From: Campylobacter showae
Lineage (GTDB): Bacteria; Campylobacterota; Campylobacteria; Campylobacterales; Campylobacteraceae
DNA: 64,000 nt
Direction of reading: 5' to 3'
Assembly: GCF_900699785.1 (NCBI RefSeq)
Contig: NZ_LR535679.1
Location: 1,116,001-1,180,000 of the forward strand
The translations under genes were made by a program, and so were the position numbers. The stretch's first letter is position 1, and each line of letters starts with the position of its first letter. Below the pieces are notes generated by a model. The model ran no database searches. It saw nothing but the letters and a program-made list of their open reading frames with translations, and was not told the origin of the DNA. Shown one piece after another: positions 9,033 through 18,330 of this stretch.

Positions 9033-11279
9033 ATGCGTGAATACAAGAAGTATTGGTGGGCGCTGGTGGCTGTCGTTACCATCGCTTTCGGGATACTGGG
9101 CTATTACGGCGTAGAGGTTTACCGCGAAGCGCCGCCCGTGGTGAGTTTTGCCGATAAAAACGGCAAAATCATAATCGAGCAAGAGCAAATTTACAAAGGC
9201 CAGGAAGCCTGGCAAAGCATCGGCGGTATGCAGGTGGGCTCGGTGTGGGGACACGGAGCGTATCAGGCGCCCGACTGGACGGCTGATTGGCTACATAAAG
9301 AGCTGGTCGCGTTTATGGATATCAAGGCCGCTCAGCTTTACGGAGCTAAATTTGACGCTCTAAGCGCCGAACAGCAAGCCAACATCAAGGCCCTAACAAA
9401 GAGCGAATACCGCACGAATACGCTAAAAAATGGCGTTATAACGATCAGCGACGAGAGGATCGCCGCGGCAAAGGTAGTGCGTGACGAGTATAGCGGGCTT
9501 TTCGGTAACGATCCGAAATACCAAAAGCTACGCGAAAACTACGCGATGAAAAACAACACGTTAGCCAAAGAGGAAAACCGCGAGCAGCTAAATGATTTCT
9601 TCTTCTGGGCGACCTGGGCTACGGCGACAAATCGCCCAAATAGCGAGGCTACATACACAAACAACTGGCCGCACGAGCCGCTAATCGACAACGTGCCGAC
9701 GCAAGAAAACGTATTTTGGACGATTATTAGCGTTACGATTTTGGTTGCGGGCGTTGGTCTTTTAGTTTGGTTTTCAAATTTCTACGGAGAAAAAGATCAC
9801 GAAAGGCTCGCTCCTATCGACGCCGATCCGCTCTCAAGGCTAAATTTGACTCCGTCTCAAAAGGCGCTTGGCAAATACCTTTTCGTAGCGCTCGCGCTTT
9901 TTGTTTTCCAGATCATGATAGGCGGCTTTGTGGCGCACTACACGGTCGAGGGGCAGGAGTTTTACGGTATAAATTTATCCGAGCACATCCCTTACTCTTT
10001 GGCGCGCACATGGCACATACAGGCGAGCATTTTTTGGATCGCGACGGGCTTTTTGGCGGCGGGGCTTTTCCTAGCGCCTATCATCAACGGCGGCAAGGAT
10101 CCTAAATTTCAAAAACTAGGCGTGGATCTGCTATTTTACGCGCTACTTTTCCTAGTCGTGGGTAGCTTTGTGGGCGAATACATGGCGATAGCGGGCAAGA
10201 TGGATACTAGCCTAAGCTTTTGGCTGGGACACCAAGGATACGAGTATATCGAGCTTGGCAGGGTTTGGCAGCTTATTTTGTTTGTCGGTCTTGTTATCTG
10301 GATGGCGCTCGTGCTTCGCGGATTTGTCGGCGGATTTAAGGCTGACGGCGATAAAAACCTGCTAGCTATATTTACGGCTTCTGCTATCGCGGTGGGACTT
10401 TTCTACGGCGCTGGGCTATTTTACGGACAAAGAAGCCCGCTACCGGTGATGGAATACTGGCGCTGGTGGGTCGTTCACCTTTGGGTCGAGGGCTTTTTCG
10501 AGGTATTTGCGACCGCTTCGCTTGCGTTCGTGTTTGCATCTTTGGGTCTAGTGGGTAAAAAATTTGCGACCTATTCGACTCTAGCGAGCGCTAGCTTGTT
10601 TTTGATCGGCGGCATCCCTGGCACCTTCCACCACCTTTATTTTGCGGGAACGACCACTCCGATCATGGCGGTGGGTGCTAGCTTTTCCGCGCTTGAGGTC
10701 GTGCCTTTGGTGCTTCTTGGAGCGGAGGCCTTTCATCAGTATTCGCTTCAGTTCGCGCAAAGCTGGGCGAAAAATCTCAAATGGCCGCTTTACTGCTTTA
10801 TCGCGGTGGCGTTTTGGAATATGCTAGGAGCCGGCGTGTTTGGCTTCCTTATCAACCCGCCGCTATTTTTGTTCTACATCCAGGGTCTAAATACTACTTC
10901 GGTGCACGGACACGCGGCGCTTTTCGGCGTTTACGGATTTTTAGCGCTAGGTTTTGTTTGGCTCGTGGCGCTTTACCTTTTCAAAGGGCAAGAATTTAAC
11001 GACAAGCTGATGAAAGTAGGCTTTTGGTCGCTAAATGCGGGTCTAATGCTGATGATTTTAGCGTCGTTGCTTCCGATCGGTCTTTATCAGGCCGTCGCCG
11101 CGATAGACGTAGGCATGTGGTACGCTAGAAGCGCGGAGTTTTTACAGATGGATCACTTGCAAAATTTACGCTGGCTAAGGATGATCGGCGATACGATCTT
11201 CATCATCGGCGGCGTTTGCTTCTTTATCCAGATTCTTAAATTTATCGCGGGAAGCTGCGGCTGCAAGGCTAAAGCCTAA
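9033..11279 (+). CDS. norB: quinol-dependent nitric oxide reductase (qNor)
   Basis: Single-subunit reductase converting NO to N2O with electrons from quinol, in the inner membrane; it serves denitrification or NO defence. The ATG at 9033 behind AAAGGAGACAAAGT is preferred to the TTG at 9003, giving 748 residues. An N-terminal helix and periplasmic extension (about 1-220) mark the qNor type. The haem-copper-like core follows, with RTWHIQASIFW, HLWVEGFFEVFAT (Glu of the metal site) and GTFHHLYFAG (His-His of the non-haem iron site). About 14 transmembrane segments are expected. Upstream FNR-like box; terminator at 11285. Confidence 0.95.
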   Translation: MREYKKYWWALVAVVTIAFGILGYYGVEVYREAPPVVSFADKNGKIIIEQEQIYKGQEAWQSIGGMQVGSVWGHGAYQAPDWTADWLHKELVAFMDIKAAQLYGAKFDALSAEQQANIKALTKSEYRTNTLKNGVITISDERIAAAKVVRDEYSGLFGNDPKYQKLRENYAMKNNTLAKEENREQLNDFFFWATWATATNRPNSEATYTNNWPHEPLIDNVPTQENVFWTIISVTILVAGVGLLVWFSNFYGEKDHERLAPIDADPLSRLNLTPSQKALGKYLFVALALFVFQIMIGGFVAHYTVEGQEFYGINLSEHIPYSLARTWHIQASIFWIATGFLAAGLFLAPIINGGKDPKFQKLGVDLLFYALLFLVVGSFVGEYMAIAGKMDTSLSFWLGHQGYEYIELGRVWQLILFVGLVIWMALVLRGFVGGFKADGDKNLLAIFTASAIAVGLFYGAGLFYGQRSPLPVMEYWRWWVVHLWVEGFFEVFATASLAFVFASLGLVGKKFATYSTLASASLFLIGGIPGTFHHLYFAGTTTPIMAVGASFSALEVVPLVLLGAEAFHQYSLQFAQSWAKNLKWPLYCFIAVAFWNMLGAGVFGFLINPPLFLFYIQGLNTTSVHGHAALFGVYGFLALGFVWLVALYLFKGQEFNDKLMKVGFWSLNAGLMLMILASLLPIGLYQAVAAIDVGMWYARSAEFLQMDHLQNLRWLRMIGDTIFIIGGVCFFIQILKFIAGSCGCKAKA

Positions 11280-11284
11280 CCCAT

Positions 11285-11309
11285 CTAAGCCCCTGCTTTA
11301 GGGGCTTAG
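11285..11309 (+). terminator. rho-independent terminator after norB
   Basis: Ten-base perfect stem CTAAGCCCCT / AGGGGCTTAG around GCTTT, five bases past the norB stop, followed by a T-rich run (CTTCTTCT). Confidence 0.75.
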
Positions 11310-11356
11310 CTTCTTCTAAACTTCTATCTTGTACAATTCGCCCCAAAAGGACGAAA

Positions 11357-11902
11357 ATGCAAAAATTCAAAAAATACTTTCAAATTTCCATCATTACCTT
11401 TCTGTTTGCCCTGCACGCCTTAGCGTTTGCGGCGATAAACTACGCTTTTCCGCACTACGACGAGGTGATCATCACGGGCGGCGAGGTCAAGCGCATGGAC
11501 AAAGACGGCTTTATCGACGCGCAAAATCCCGCCGACGGCCCGACGCGCGACGTGTATTTTATCTACACGCGGGAGTTAAACGGCACGAAGGTGATGCCGT
11601 ATCGCAACGAGGATACGGGCTGGGGCTTGCCGCTTTATTTTAAATTTAACTCCGCCGACGTCCAAGCTGCCGCACAGAGTCTAGTGGGCGAAGGCAGGGC
11701 GCAGATCAAATACTACGGCTGGCGCATCGCGATGTTTGATATGTTTAGAAACGCTGTTTCGGTAAAAAAGCTAAAAGATGGCGAAACGCGCGCAAATCCT
11801 ATTTTTAGCTATATATTTTACGCTTTGACGGCGATTTCGTTTGCGGTTTGCGCCGTTTTTGTTAGAAGGAAATTTAAAGGCGAGCCAAGCTCAAATTTAT
11901 AA
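11357..11902 (+). CDS. DUF1523 family membrane protein
   Basis: 181 residues. An N-terminal transmembrane helix (about 8-30) leads to a periplasmic domain with the family pattern ITGGEVKRMD...TRDVYFIYT, and a C-terminal helix (about 148-168) is followed by a basic tail. DUF1523 proteins are short, double-anchored envelope proteins of unknown function. Ribosome-binding site AAAAGGACGAAA. It follows the norB terminator, so it is probably transcribed on its own. Confidence 0.75.
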   Translation: MQKFKKYFQISIITFLFALHALAFAAINYAFPHYDEVIITGGEVKRMDKDGFIDAQNPADGPTRDVYFIYTRELNGTKVMPYRNEDTGWGLPLYFKFNSADVQAAAQSLVGEGRAQIKYYGWRIAMFDMFRNAVSVKKLKDGETRANPIFSYIFYALTAISFAVCAVFVRRKFKGEPSSNL

Positions 11903-11998
11903 TCCAAGCTAAATTTGAGCGGCTTTTCGTCGCCTCGCTCAAATTTGACTCGGCGAGGGCGGCAAATTTGACGTAAAATTTGAAGCCAAAGGATATGC

Positions 11999-12136
11999 GT
12001 GAGCGAGCTATACATCTTTATCTCCGAGCTTTGTGCTTTGATAAACGAAAATTTGAAAAAGAATTTTTATTTTCAAGCGGGATTGTTTTTGGCTATAGTT
12101 TTGCTCGGATTTTTGGCGGTCTGGATGCAGGATTAG
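11999..12136 (+). CDS. small single-helix membrane protein, 45 residues
   Basis: A short GTG-initiated frame behind AAAGGATATGC. It has an acidic N-terminal half (SELYIFISELCALINENL), a basic K-K-N junction, then a 19-residue hydrophobic helix (GLFLAIVLLGFLAVWM) and a short QD tail. The charge layout fits a genuine membrane miniprotein with its N-terminus in the cytoplasm. It resembles no family I can name. It lies in the gap between DUF1523 and the convergent EAL gene. Confidence 0.55.
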   Translation: MSELYIFISELCALINENLKKNFYFQAGLFLAIVLLGFLAVWMQD

Positions 12137-12201
12137 TCAAATTTGAACGGACAAATTTGACTAGGACGAGCTAAATTTAACGGCGCAAAGCCCGTGCGTT
12201 T

Positions 12202-14637
12202 TTACTCCTCAATATTGCTCGGCGAAGTCGGCTTGCCTAGCAAAAATCCCTGTGCGTATTTTATGCCGAATTTTTTTATTTCTGCGAGAATTTCTTCTGA
12301 GCTCACAAACTCCGCCACGACGTTGTAGCCCTGTCTTCCGGCAAAGTCGATGATGGTTTGCAGTAGATACCTAGCGTTTTTGTCGTACGGGAGCTTTTTG
12401 ATGATCGAGCCGTCGATCTTGATCGTGTCGATATCAAGCTCCAAGATACGGTAATAGTTCGAATAGCCGCTACCGAAATCATCGATCGAAATTTTGCAGT
12501 CGTAGGCGCGGATCCTGTTGATAAAATCATTTACGATCTTATAATCATCAACGCCTTCGCTCTCTAGTATCTCAAAATACATGTGCTCGGGCTTTGAGCA
12601 GACGCGTAGCTTTTTCTCGATGAGCTCTCTTATGCTCTCGTTTGCGATGTCGCTACTGGAAAGATTCATCGAAAAGCTCGTGTTCGTAAATTTCTCTACG
12701 AGCCTAAATACGTGCTCGACGACTTTTTTAGTTATCTCGTTGTAAAGCGAAATTTTCTTTGCTATATCCAAAAACTCGCCCGGATATAGGATTTTGCCGC
12801 TTTCATCGATGATACGCACGAGGACTTCGTAGTATTTGACCCCGGCCTCTTCGCCCGATACGTCGTAAATAGGCTGGCACTCGACGATCACGGTATCGTT
12901 ATATATGGCGTTTTCGATGGTGCGCGACATGATTTGGTTGTGATAGTACTGCTGCTCTATGTGGCTATTTTCGGTGTAAAACTGTACTATTTCGCCTTTT
13001 TGCTTAGCTTCGTGGTGAGCTAGCATGGCTTGGGTTAAACGGTTTGTTTGCGGAGTGTCTTGAGGCAAGCTAACGCCGATGGTTATTTTGATATTCGGGA
13101 TAAATTCTCTAGCGCCCTCGACCGTGATATAGAGGCTATTTGCCTTAAAATAATCCATAAATTTACGCACGGCCCACTCTGTATCGTCGCCGCCGTACCA
13201 TATGCAAAACTCGTCAAACTGCACTCTGTAAATGTCCGCGTCCATCTTATAGGTATCGATACAAAGCTGAAGCGTCTCGGCAAATGATGCGATGATGGCA
13301 TCCACGGTCTTGGTCTTGTAAAAAAACCGAAAATCCATGAAGTTGTTGATGTTTATATAGATTAACATACCGCCGGCGCCCAGCTCCGTTCTTTGCGTTA
13401 GAGCGAAATAACTACCCATCCCCGTTAGCTTGTCTTTTAACGCCTCGTTTTGCAGCTCTTTGTTTTTATTTTCGAGCTCTTTGGTCATCGCGAGCTCTTT
13501 GGTTTTGTCGTATTTGATCGACATATAGCCGTCTTTGTCGCCGCTTTCGTTAAAAAGCGGAGAGAAAATAACCTGCTCATGGATGAGCGCGCCGCTTTTT
13601 GTTTTGCTCACTAGCTCATCGGCTCGCCAAATTTGATTGGATTCTATAGTTTTTAGCATATCTTGATAGAATTCATGCGGATGATAGTGGGATTTGATGA
13701 TATTTATATTTTTGCCTTTGAGCTCTTCAAATTTGTATCCGAAATTTCGCTCAAAAATCTTATTTACGTATTTTACTTTTCTGTCCAGGTCGGTAAAGGT
13801 TATTGCGTTAAAGCTATTATCGACGGCTTGCTCGAAGCGAGTTAGAAGCCTGATGTGCTTCTTTGCCCTAACGTAAGAGATATAGACGAACAGCGACGCA
13901 AGCGCAAATAGTATGAACACCAGCACCATCGTACCGCGCAAATTTGACGTGACTTTTTGTATATAGCGCTCGTTGCTTTCTTTTAGACCAGATAGTTTTT
14001 TGTAAATTCCGAGCGACATTATCTCGTGATAAAGCTCCTGCGCCTGCTCGTAGTAGCCAAGCAGCCTTTGCGTACCCGCTAAAAATCCGGCGTCGTTTTT
14101 AGTTAACTTTGAATCTTTTAAATACTCGTTTAAAAGCTTTCTAGGCGCTTTTAGATCGGCATCTAAGTCGTATCTAAATATCAAAATTTGCGGCATCAAC
14201 TCTTTAAAATAAAATCCGTCCAAAGCCTCAAATTTTAAAATCATCTCGCTATAAACGAGCTTTGCCATTGCGGTTACGGAGTTAAATTTATCCGTTAGCT
14301 CGACTCTTTTTTCAACCGCCTCTTCCAGCTCGGTAAATATTTTTTTGTTTAACGCGAGTTTTTCAAAGGAGATTAGATTGCTCGAATCAAGCTTTTTTAG
14401 ACCCTTTTTAAACTCCGCCGTATAGCGCATGATCGCGTCGTAGTCGGCCTCCAAAAAACTTTTTTCGAGTAGGAAATTCGCCTCGTCGTTAGCATCCATT
14501 ACGCTTTCTATCGTGCCTTTCCACTCATAGGCGGTTACTAGGTCTTTGGTAGCCTTATAGGTCATCACGGTACCGAAAAATACGATACAAACGATAGTAA
14601 AAAATAAAATTTTATGAAAGATTATCTTGTGTCTCAT
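12202..14637 (-). CDS. membrane c-di-GMP signalling protein (sensor-PAS-degenerate GGDEF-EAL)
   Basis: 811 residues. An N-terminal transmembrane helix, a helical periplasmic sensor domain (about 30-235) and a second helix (about 237-258) are followed by PAS (about 265-385; FGYKFEELKG), GGDEF-like and EAL domains. The GGDEF site reads VQFDEF, so cyclase activity is doubtful. The EAL domain keeps most catalytic positions: EVL in place of EAL, NLSSSD, EILESE, SIDDFGSGYSN, KIDGS and QGFLLGKP, so it may be an active phosphodiesterase. Its ATG overlaps the stop of the peroxidase gene by four bases (ATGA), so the two are co-translated, suggesting a redox-linked input. Confidence 0.9.
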   Translation of the reverse strand: MRHKIIFHKILFFTIVCIVFFGTVMTYKATKDLVTAYEWKGTIESVMDANDEANFLLEKSFLEADYDAIMRYTAEFKKGLKKLDSSNLISFEKLALNKKIFTELEEAVEKRVELTDKFNSVTAMAKLVYSEMILKFEALDGFYFKELMPQILIFRYDLDADLKAPRKLLNEYLKDSKLTKNDAGFLAGTQRLLGYYEQAQELYHEIMSLGIYKKLSGLKESNERYIQKVTSNLRGTMVLVFILFALASLFVYISYVRAKKHIRLLTRFEQAVDNSFNAITFTDLDRKVKYVNKIFERNFGYKFEELKGKNINIIKSHYHPHEFYQDMLKTIESNQIWRADELVSKTKSGALIHEQVIFSPLFNESGDKDGYMSIKYDKTKELAMTKELENKNKELQNEALKDKLTGMGSYFALTQRTELGAGGMLIYININNFMDFRFFYKTKTVDAIIASFAETLQLCIDTYKMDADIYRVQFDEFCIWYGGDDTEWAVRKFMDYFKANSLYITVEGAREFIPNIKITIGVSLPQDTPQTNRLTQAMLAHHEAKQKGEIVQFYTENSHIEQQYYHNQIMSRTIENAIYNDTVIVECQPIYDVSGEEAGVKYYEVLVRIIDESGKILYPGEFLDIAKKISLYNEITKKVVEHVFRLVEKFTNTSFSMNLSSSDIANESIRELIEKKLRVCSKPEHMYFEILESEGVDDYKIVNDFINRIRAYDCKISIDDFGSGYSNYYRILELDIDTIKIDGSIIKKLPYDKNARYLLQTIIDFAGRQGYNVVAEFVSSEEILAEIKKFGIKYAQGFLLGKPTSPSNIEE

Positions 14638-15518
14638 TTTAAAATTTCCGGTTTTTCGCCGCTTAAAGTCAGCAAAAATTTATAAAGCGCATCCGTCTGC
14701 TCGTCGCTTAGATCGTAGTTTAAAAGCATTTTACCGACGGCTTTAATCGTGTCTTTTAGGTCCATGACCTCGCCGCTATAAAAGTACGGCGCTGTTTTTT
14801 CGATGTTGCGCAGGCTAGGCACTTTGTAGCGGCCGGTTTTGTTGCCGTCTGCGTGAAATCTTAGCTCGTAGTAGAGGTTTGCGCCCATATTTGCGCCGCT
14901 ATGACAGTTTATGCAACCGATTTTTTTAAATAGCTCAAATCCACGCTTCTCCTCATCGTCAAAAACGCTCTCGTCGCCGCTGATAAATTTGTCGAATTTG
15001 GCGTTTGGTGTGACGAGGGCTTTTTCAAAATTTACCAGCGTGTCGACGATGTTGTCAAAACTCACCCCGTTTTTGTAAAGCTCTTCAAATTTTTTCTTGT
15101 AAACGGAGTTTTGATTTATCTTCTGGATTAAAAATTTCGGCTCGCTGGCAAGCTCATTTTTACTCGTTAGACTCTGTCTGACCTGCCCCGCTAGATCCTT
15201 AACCTCGCCGTTTTTAAAAAATATAAAATTTAGCGCCGAATTTAGCGCGGTAGGCGGGCTGATCTGCTCGTCGGCGGAGATTTTTACGTTTTTTTTGCTT
15301 GTACCGCTTAAGTCCCAGTAAAGGTTGTGACATCTCTCGCAAGATAGCGTGCCGCTCGGACTTATCGATGCGTCGAAAAACAGCTCCTTGCCTAGTCTGG
15401 CTTTTTGTTCGTCAAATTTCGGCTGGACGACCGGAGATAAAACGTGCGAAGCGGCGAAAGCTTGAACGCAAAAAAAGCATAAAACGCACGAAAATATCTG
15501 CAAAAACGCTCGCGGCAA
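14634..15518 (-). CDS. di-haem cytochrome c peroxidase / MauG-like protein
   Basis: Periplasmic di-haem enzyme that typically reduces hydrogen peroxide with electrons from cytochrome c. The 294 residues have a signal peptide ending at AFA (about 22), haem motif CERCH (about 61) and haem motif CINCH (about 201), with the family segments LGKELFFD at the start and KVPSLRNI near the C-terminus. TTG start behind AAAGGATTTTAG; no ATG is available. It is shorter than most CcpA proteins. First gene of a two-gene unit with the downstream EAL protein. Confidence 0.87.
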   Translation of the reverse strand: MPRAFLQIFSCVLCFFCVQAFAASHVLSPVVQPKFDEQKARLGKELFFDASISPSGTLSCERCHNLYWDLSGTSKKNVKISADEQISPPTALNSALNFIFFKNGEVKDLAGQVRQSLTSKNELASEPKFLIQKINQNSVYKKKFEELYKNGVSFDNIVDTLVNFEKALVTPNAKFDKFISGDESVFDDEEKRGFELFKKIGCINCHSGANMGANLYYELRFHADGNKTGRYKVPSLRNIEKTAPYFYSGEVMDLKDTIKAVGKMLLNYDLSDEQTDALYKFLLTLSGEKPEILK

Positions 15519-15561
15519 CTAAAATCCTTTTTAAATTTTAAATAAATATCGCGATTATATC

Positions 15562-16281
15562 TTAAAAAACTAAAAGCTTCATTGAAGAGACGATTTTTTC
15601 CGTCACGAAGCCGCTCTGCGCGATGCTTTCTAGCCGCGATTTGACCGCGTTTTCCTCGTGTGCGAAATTTGCTATCTCTAAATGCCAAAGCGCGTTTTGC
15701 GTCATCTCTTCAAGCGTGCGTTTTTGCTCGCGAGACTCCTCGAGCACGCAGGAGTTAAAAGCGATATTTTCGCGGCGCAAGTACTCTTCGAAAAAATTTG
15801 CCTTTTCTTTAAAGCATCGCCTCTCGGATCCTTCGTAAAAAAGCTCCAAAACGCTTGAATTTCGCGGTTTGTTCCACCAAAGATAGACCCTTTTTTCGCC
15901 CAAATTTATAAATTTACTAAAATCCTCCTCGTCTGCGATCGCGGGACTCATCGTGCTAAAAGCCACGTCGTAAACGCGGTTTGGATTAAAGTTTTTAAAA
16001 TCGCTTTGAACGGCGGTTAAATTTGAAATATTAAATTTCGCAGCGTCTTCTAGCATAACTTTTAGCATCTCGCCTGAGATATCCGTGCCGGTTATCTCGC
16101 GGCAAATTTGCGCTAAATGCAGCGTATGCACGCCCGTGCCGCAGCCGATATCTACGACGCTTTTACCGTCAAATTTGACGCCAAACTCGGCGATCTTAGC
16201 GTAAAGCCCTCTCTGAAAAACGCTAGGCTCGCCCGTAAATCTCGTATAGCTCGCCGCCTTTTTGTCCCACATCTCTTTCAT
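15562..16281 (-). CDS. class I SAM-dependent methyltransferase
   Basis: 239 residues. Motif I is VVDIGCGTGVHTLHLA (about 41-56), followed by TGTDISGEML (the acidic residue that binds the ribose) and AVQSDF, the usual Rossmann-type layout. It opens with MKEMWDKKAASYTRF, typical of small-molecule methyltransferases of the UbiE/Methyltransf_11 type. The substrate cannot be told. The start is 51 bases from the divergent thioesterase gene. Confidence 0.85.
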   Translation of the reverse strand: MKEMWDKKAASYTRFTGEPSVFQRGLYAKIAEFGVKFDGKSVVDIGCGTGVHTLHLAQICREITGTDISGEMLKVMLEDAAKFNISNLTAVQSDFKNFNPNRVYDVAFSTMSPAIADEEDFSKFINLGEKRVYLWWNKPRNSSVLELFYEGSERRCFKEKANFFEEYLRRENIAFNSCVLEESREQKRTLEEMTQNALWHLEIANFAHEENAVKSRLESIAQSGFVTEKIVSSMKLLVF

Positions 16282-16332
16282 TTTGTTTGCCTTTAAATTT
16301 TTGCTACAATTTTAGCGTTTTTAGGAGCGAAA

Positions 16333-16728
16333 ATGAAAATTTTTTACTACGAATTTACCGTGGGCGAGGACGCCATAGACGTGAATCATCACGCAAACAA
16401 CGCTCACTACGTCATCTGGATGCAAGAAGCAGCCAATGCACACTCAAACGCCGTGGGTGACCTCATCGAGACAAATCTCGCGCAAAACCGCACATGGATG
16501 GTGCGCAGGCACGAGATAGACTATCTGGGGCAGCTATTTTTGGGCGATAAGGTGCGCGTGAAAACCTGGACGCAGCCCGAAAAAAGAAGCTGCTCAAAGC
16601 GTTTTTACGAGTTTAGCAAAGACGGCGTACCGGTCGCTAGCGCGGTGACGACTTATGTGTTTTTCGACCTCGCGCGCGGTCGTCCGATCGCGATACCGCC
16701 GGAGATCGCAAAGCTTTACGAGGATTAA
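16333..16728 (+). CDS. acyl-CoA thioesterase, 4HBT hotdog family (YbgC/FadM-like)
   Basis: 131 residues, a complete single hotdog domain. The segment VNHHANNAHYVIWMQEA corresponds to the family active site (D-x-x-G-H-x-N-N-x-x-Y), with H in place of the usual G. It probably hydrolyses acyl-CoA or acyl-ACP thioesters in the cytoplasm. Ribosome-binding site TTAGGAGCGAAA. A stretch of about 175 bases packed with AAATTT words separates it from the convergent Fur-family gene. Confidence 0.85.
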   Translation: MKIFYYEFTVGEDAIDVNHHANNAHYVIWMQEAANAHSNAVGDLIETNLAQNRTWMVRRHEIDYLGQLFLGDKVRVKTWTQPEKRSCSKRFYEFSKDGVPVASAVTTYVFFDLARGRPIAIPPEIAKLYED

Positions 16729-16904
16729 TTGTAAATCGCCCGCGCCAAATTTGAGTTTTAAATTTGACGCGGCAACCGCTTTAAATTTAGCAGACCGCGT
16801 TTTTATAAATTTGCGACGAAATTTGTTCGCTAAGCCGTTTTTTAAATTTAATGTCGGTAAGCAAATTTGGGTTCGGAATTTATCGTCAAATTTAAGCGCA
16901 AATT

Positions 16905-17279
16905 TTAAAAGCAGTCGTCGCAAACGCCCTTAACCACGACGCTTTTTACATGATTTTGTTTTAGGCGCGGCATGTCAATATTAGTCATCTTGTGGCAGAC
17001 GTCGCAGACGAAATACGCCTTTGCTCCGCTTTCAAGTTCGTAGAAATTTTTGCGGTTATTTTCGCTTTTTAGCACGATTCCCTTAGCCTCAAAAAGGTCC
17101 ATACAGCGGTAAAATGTGGTTTTGTTTGCTTCTATTTGGGCTAAAATTTCATCATAGCTAAGCGGTGCGGCGGCGGCGCGTAAGATGTGTAAAATCTCCA
17201 GTCTAAGCGGAGTGATTTTGATATCATTTTTCGTTAAAAGCTCCTCAAAACCGGCTTTTTCTTCCAAATTTTCGCCCAT
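16905..17279 (-). CDS. Fur-family regulator, probably Zur
   Basis: 124 residues. A winged helix (about 15-80; ITPLRLEILHIL, then TTFYRCMDLFEAKGI as recognition helix) and a dimerisation part have two Cys pairs (CDVC about 97-100 and CDDC at the C-terminus) for structural zinc. It is short and lacks the long His-rich C-terminal region of Fur itself. Divergent from znuA with a shared palindrome between them, which points to a zinc-sensing repressor of zinc uptake. Assignment to Zur is from context. Confidence 0.82.
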   Translation of the reverse strand: MGENLEEKAGFEELLTKNDIKITPLRLEILHILRAAAAPLSYDEILAQIEANKTTFYRCMDLFEAKGIVLKSENNRKNFYELESGAKAYFVCDVCHKMTNIDMPRLKQNHVKSVVVKGVCDDCF

Positions 17280-17334
17280 ATTTTTCCTCCGCGTTAAGAA
17301 TTTTAGGGTATTATACCTTGAGAAAAATTAATTT

Positions 17335-17347
17335 GCAACTAAGTTGC
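17335..17347. promoter_or_regulatory. palindromic operator between the Zur-like gene and znuA
   Basis: GCAACT-A-AGTTGC, a perfect 13-base palindrome. It overlaps the -35 regions of both divergent promoters: for znuA a TATAAT lies at 17354-17359; for the regulator a TATAAT on the minus strand lies at 17310-17315. Binding here would shut both, as expected of a zinc-loaded Zur. Confidence 0.6.
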
Positions 17348-17391
17348 TTTTGATATAATTTCGCCCAAATTTTAACACGGAAAGGATAAAA

Positions 17392-18330
17392 ATGAGAAAA
17401 ATTTTCGCGTTTTTATGTTTGGGCTTAGTCGCGCTCTACGCCAAAGGGCAAGTTAGCGTCAGTATTTTACCGCAGCAGTATTTCGTCAAGCAAATCGCGG
17501 GCGACGCGGTCGAGGTAAACGTGATGGCGGGCAAAGGAGCCGATCCGCACACGTACGAACCAAAACCAAAACAAATGACCGCGCTTGAAAAAAGCGATCT
17601 TTATTTTGCTATCGGGATAGAGTTTGAGGAGGCTTGGCTACCGAAATTTCAAAAATCATATCCAAATCTCAAAATCGTAAAAACCGACGCGGGCGTGGAA
17701 AAGATCAAATTTGAAGGCCATCACGAACACGGCGAACACGATCATCACCATGACGCCAAACACGAGCACGCAGACCACGATGCCAGCCACGAGCATAAGC
17801 ACGAACACGCCGGTCACGATCACCACGATCACGAGCATCACCACGGCGAATTTGACCCGCATATCTGGCTAGATCCCGTTTTGGTAAAAATCCAAGCTAA
17901 AAATATCGCCGCCGCGCTAATCGAAGAATATCCCGAGAACAAGGCGCTTTTTGAGGCGAATTTGGCCAAATTTGAAGCCAAGCTTGACGAGCTTGACGGC
18001 TTTATCAAAAGCACTCTAGCAAACGTCAAAAACCGCGAATTTATCGTATATCACCCATCTTGGGGCTACTTTGCTAAGCGCTACGATCTAGAGCAAATCG
18101 CGATCGAAGTAGAGGGCAAGGAGCCAAAACCCGCCCAACTAAAAGAGCTCATCGAGGAAGCCAAAGAGCACGGCGTGAAGGTCATTTTCGTCGCTCCGCA
18201 GTTTTCTAAAAAAGCCGCGCAAACCGTCGCCAAAGAAAGCGGCGCTAGCGTCGTAGAGATCGATCAACTGCCGCTTGATTGGGACGCCGAGCTACGCAAA
18301 ACGGCGCAAATTTTCGCAAAGAGCCTATAA
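17392..18330 (+). CDS. znuA: zinc ABC transporter, periplasmic binding protein ZnuA
   Basis: Captures Zn(II) in the periplasm for ZnuBC. The 312 residues have a signal peptide (ending about residue 20) and the cluster A-I fold with metal ligands at ADPHTYEPKP (His about 62), FDPHIWLDP (His about 160) and YHPSWGYF (His about 223). A long His/Asp/Glu loop (about 107-155), with over 20 histidines, precedes the second ligand and is typical of zinc-specific members. First gene of a unit continuing through 18331 and znuC. Confidence 0.95.
   Translation: MRKIFAFLCLGLVALYAKGQVSVSILPQQYFVKQIAGDAVEVNVMAGKGADPHTYEPKPKQMTALEKSDLYFAIGIEFEEAWLPKFQKSYPNLKIVKTDAGVEKIKFEGHHEHGEHDHHHDAKHEHADHDASHEHKHEHAGHDHHDHEHHHGEFDPHIWLDPVLVKIQAKNIAAALIEEYPENKALFEANLAKFEAKLDELDGFIKSTLANVKNREFIVYHPSWGYFAKRYDLEQIAIEVEGKEPKPAQLKELIEEAKEHGVKVIFVAPQFSKKAAQTVAKESGASVVEIDQLPLDWDAELRKTAQIFAKSL

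Noticed and set aside
9767..10105. Long alternative frame inside norB
   Set aside because: Arginine-rich out-of-frame translation of membrane-protein DNA; no ribosome-binding site and no family resemblance.
17740..17860. Histidine-rich stretch as a low-complexity artefact
   Set aside because: It is in frame within znuA at the place where zinc-specific binding proteins carry a His-rich loop.
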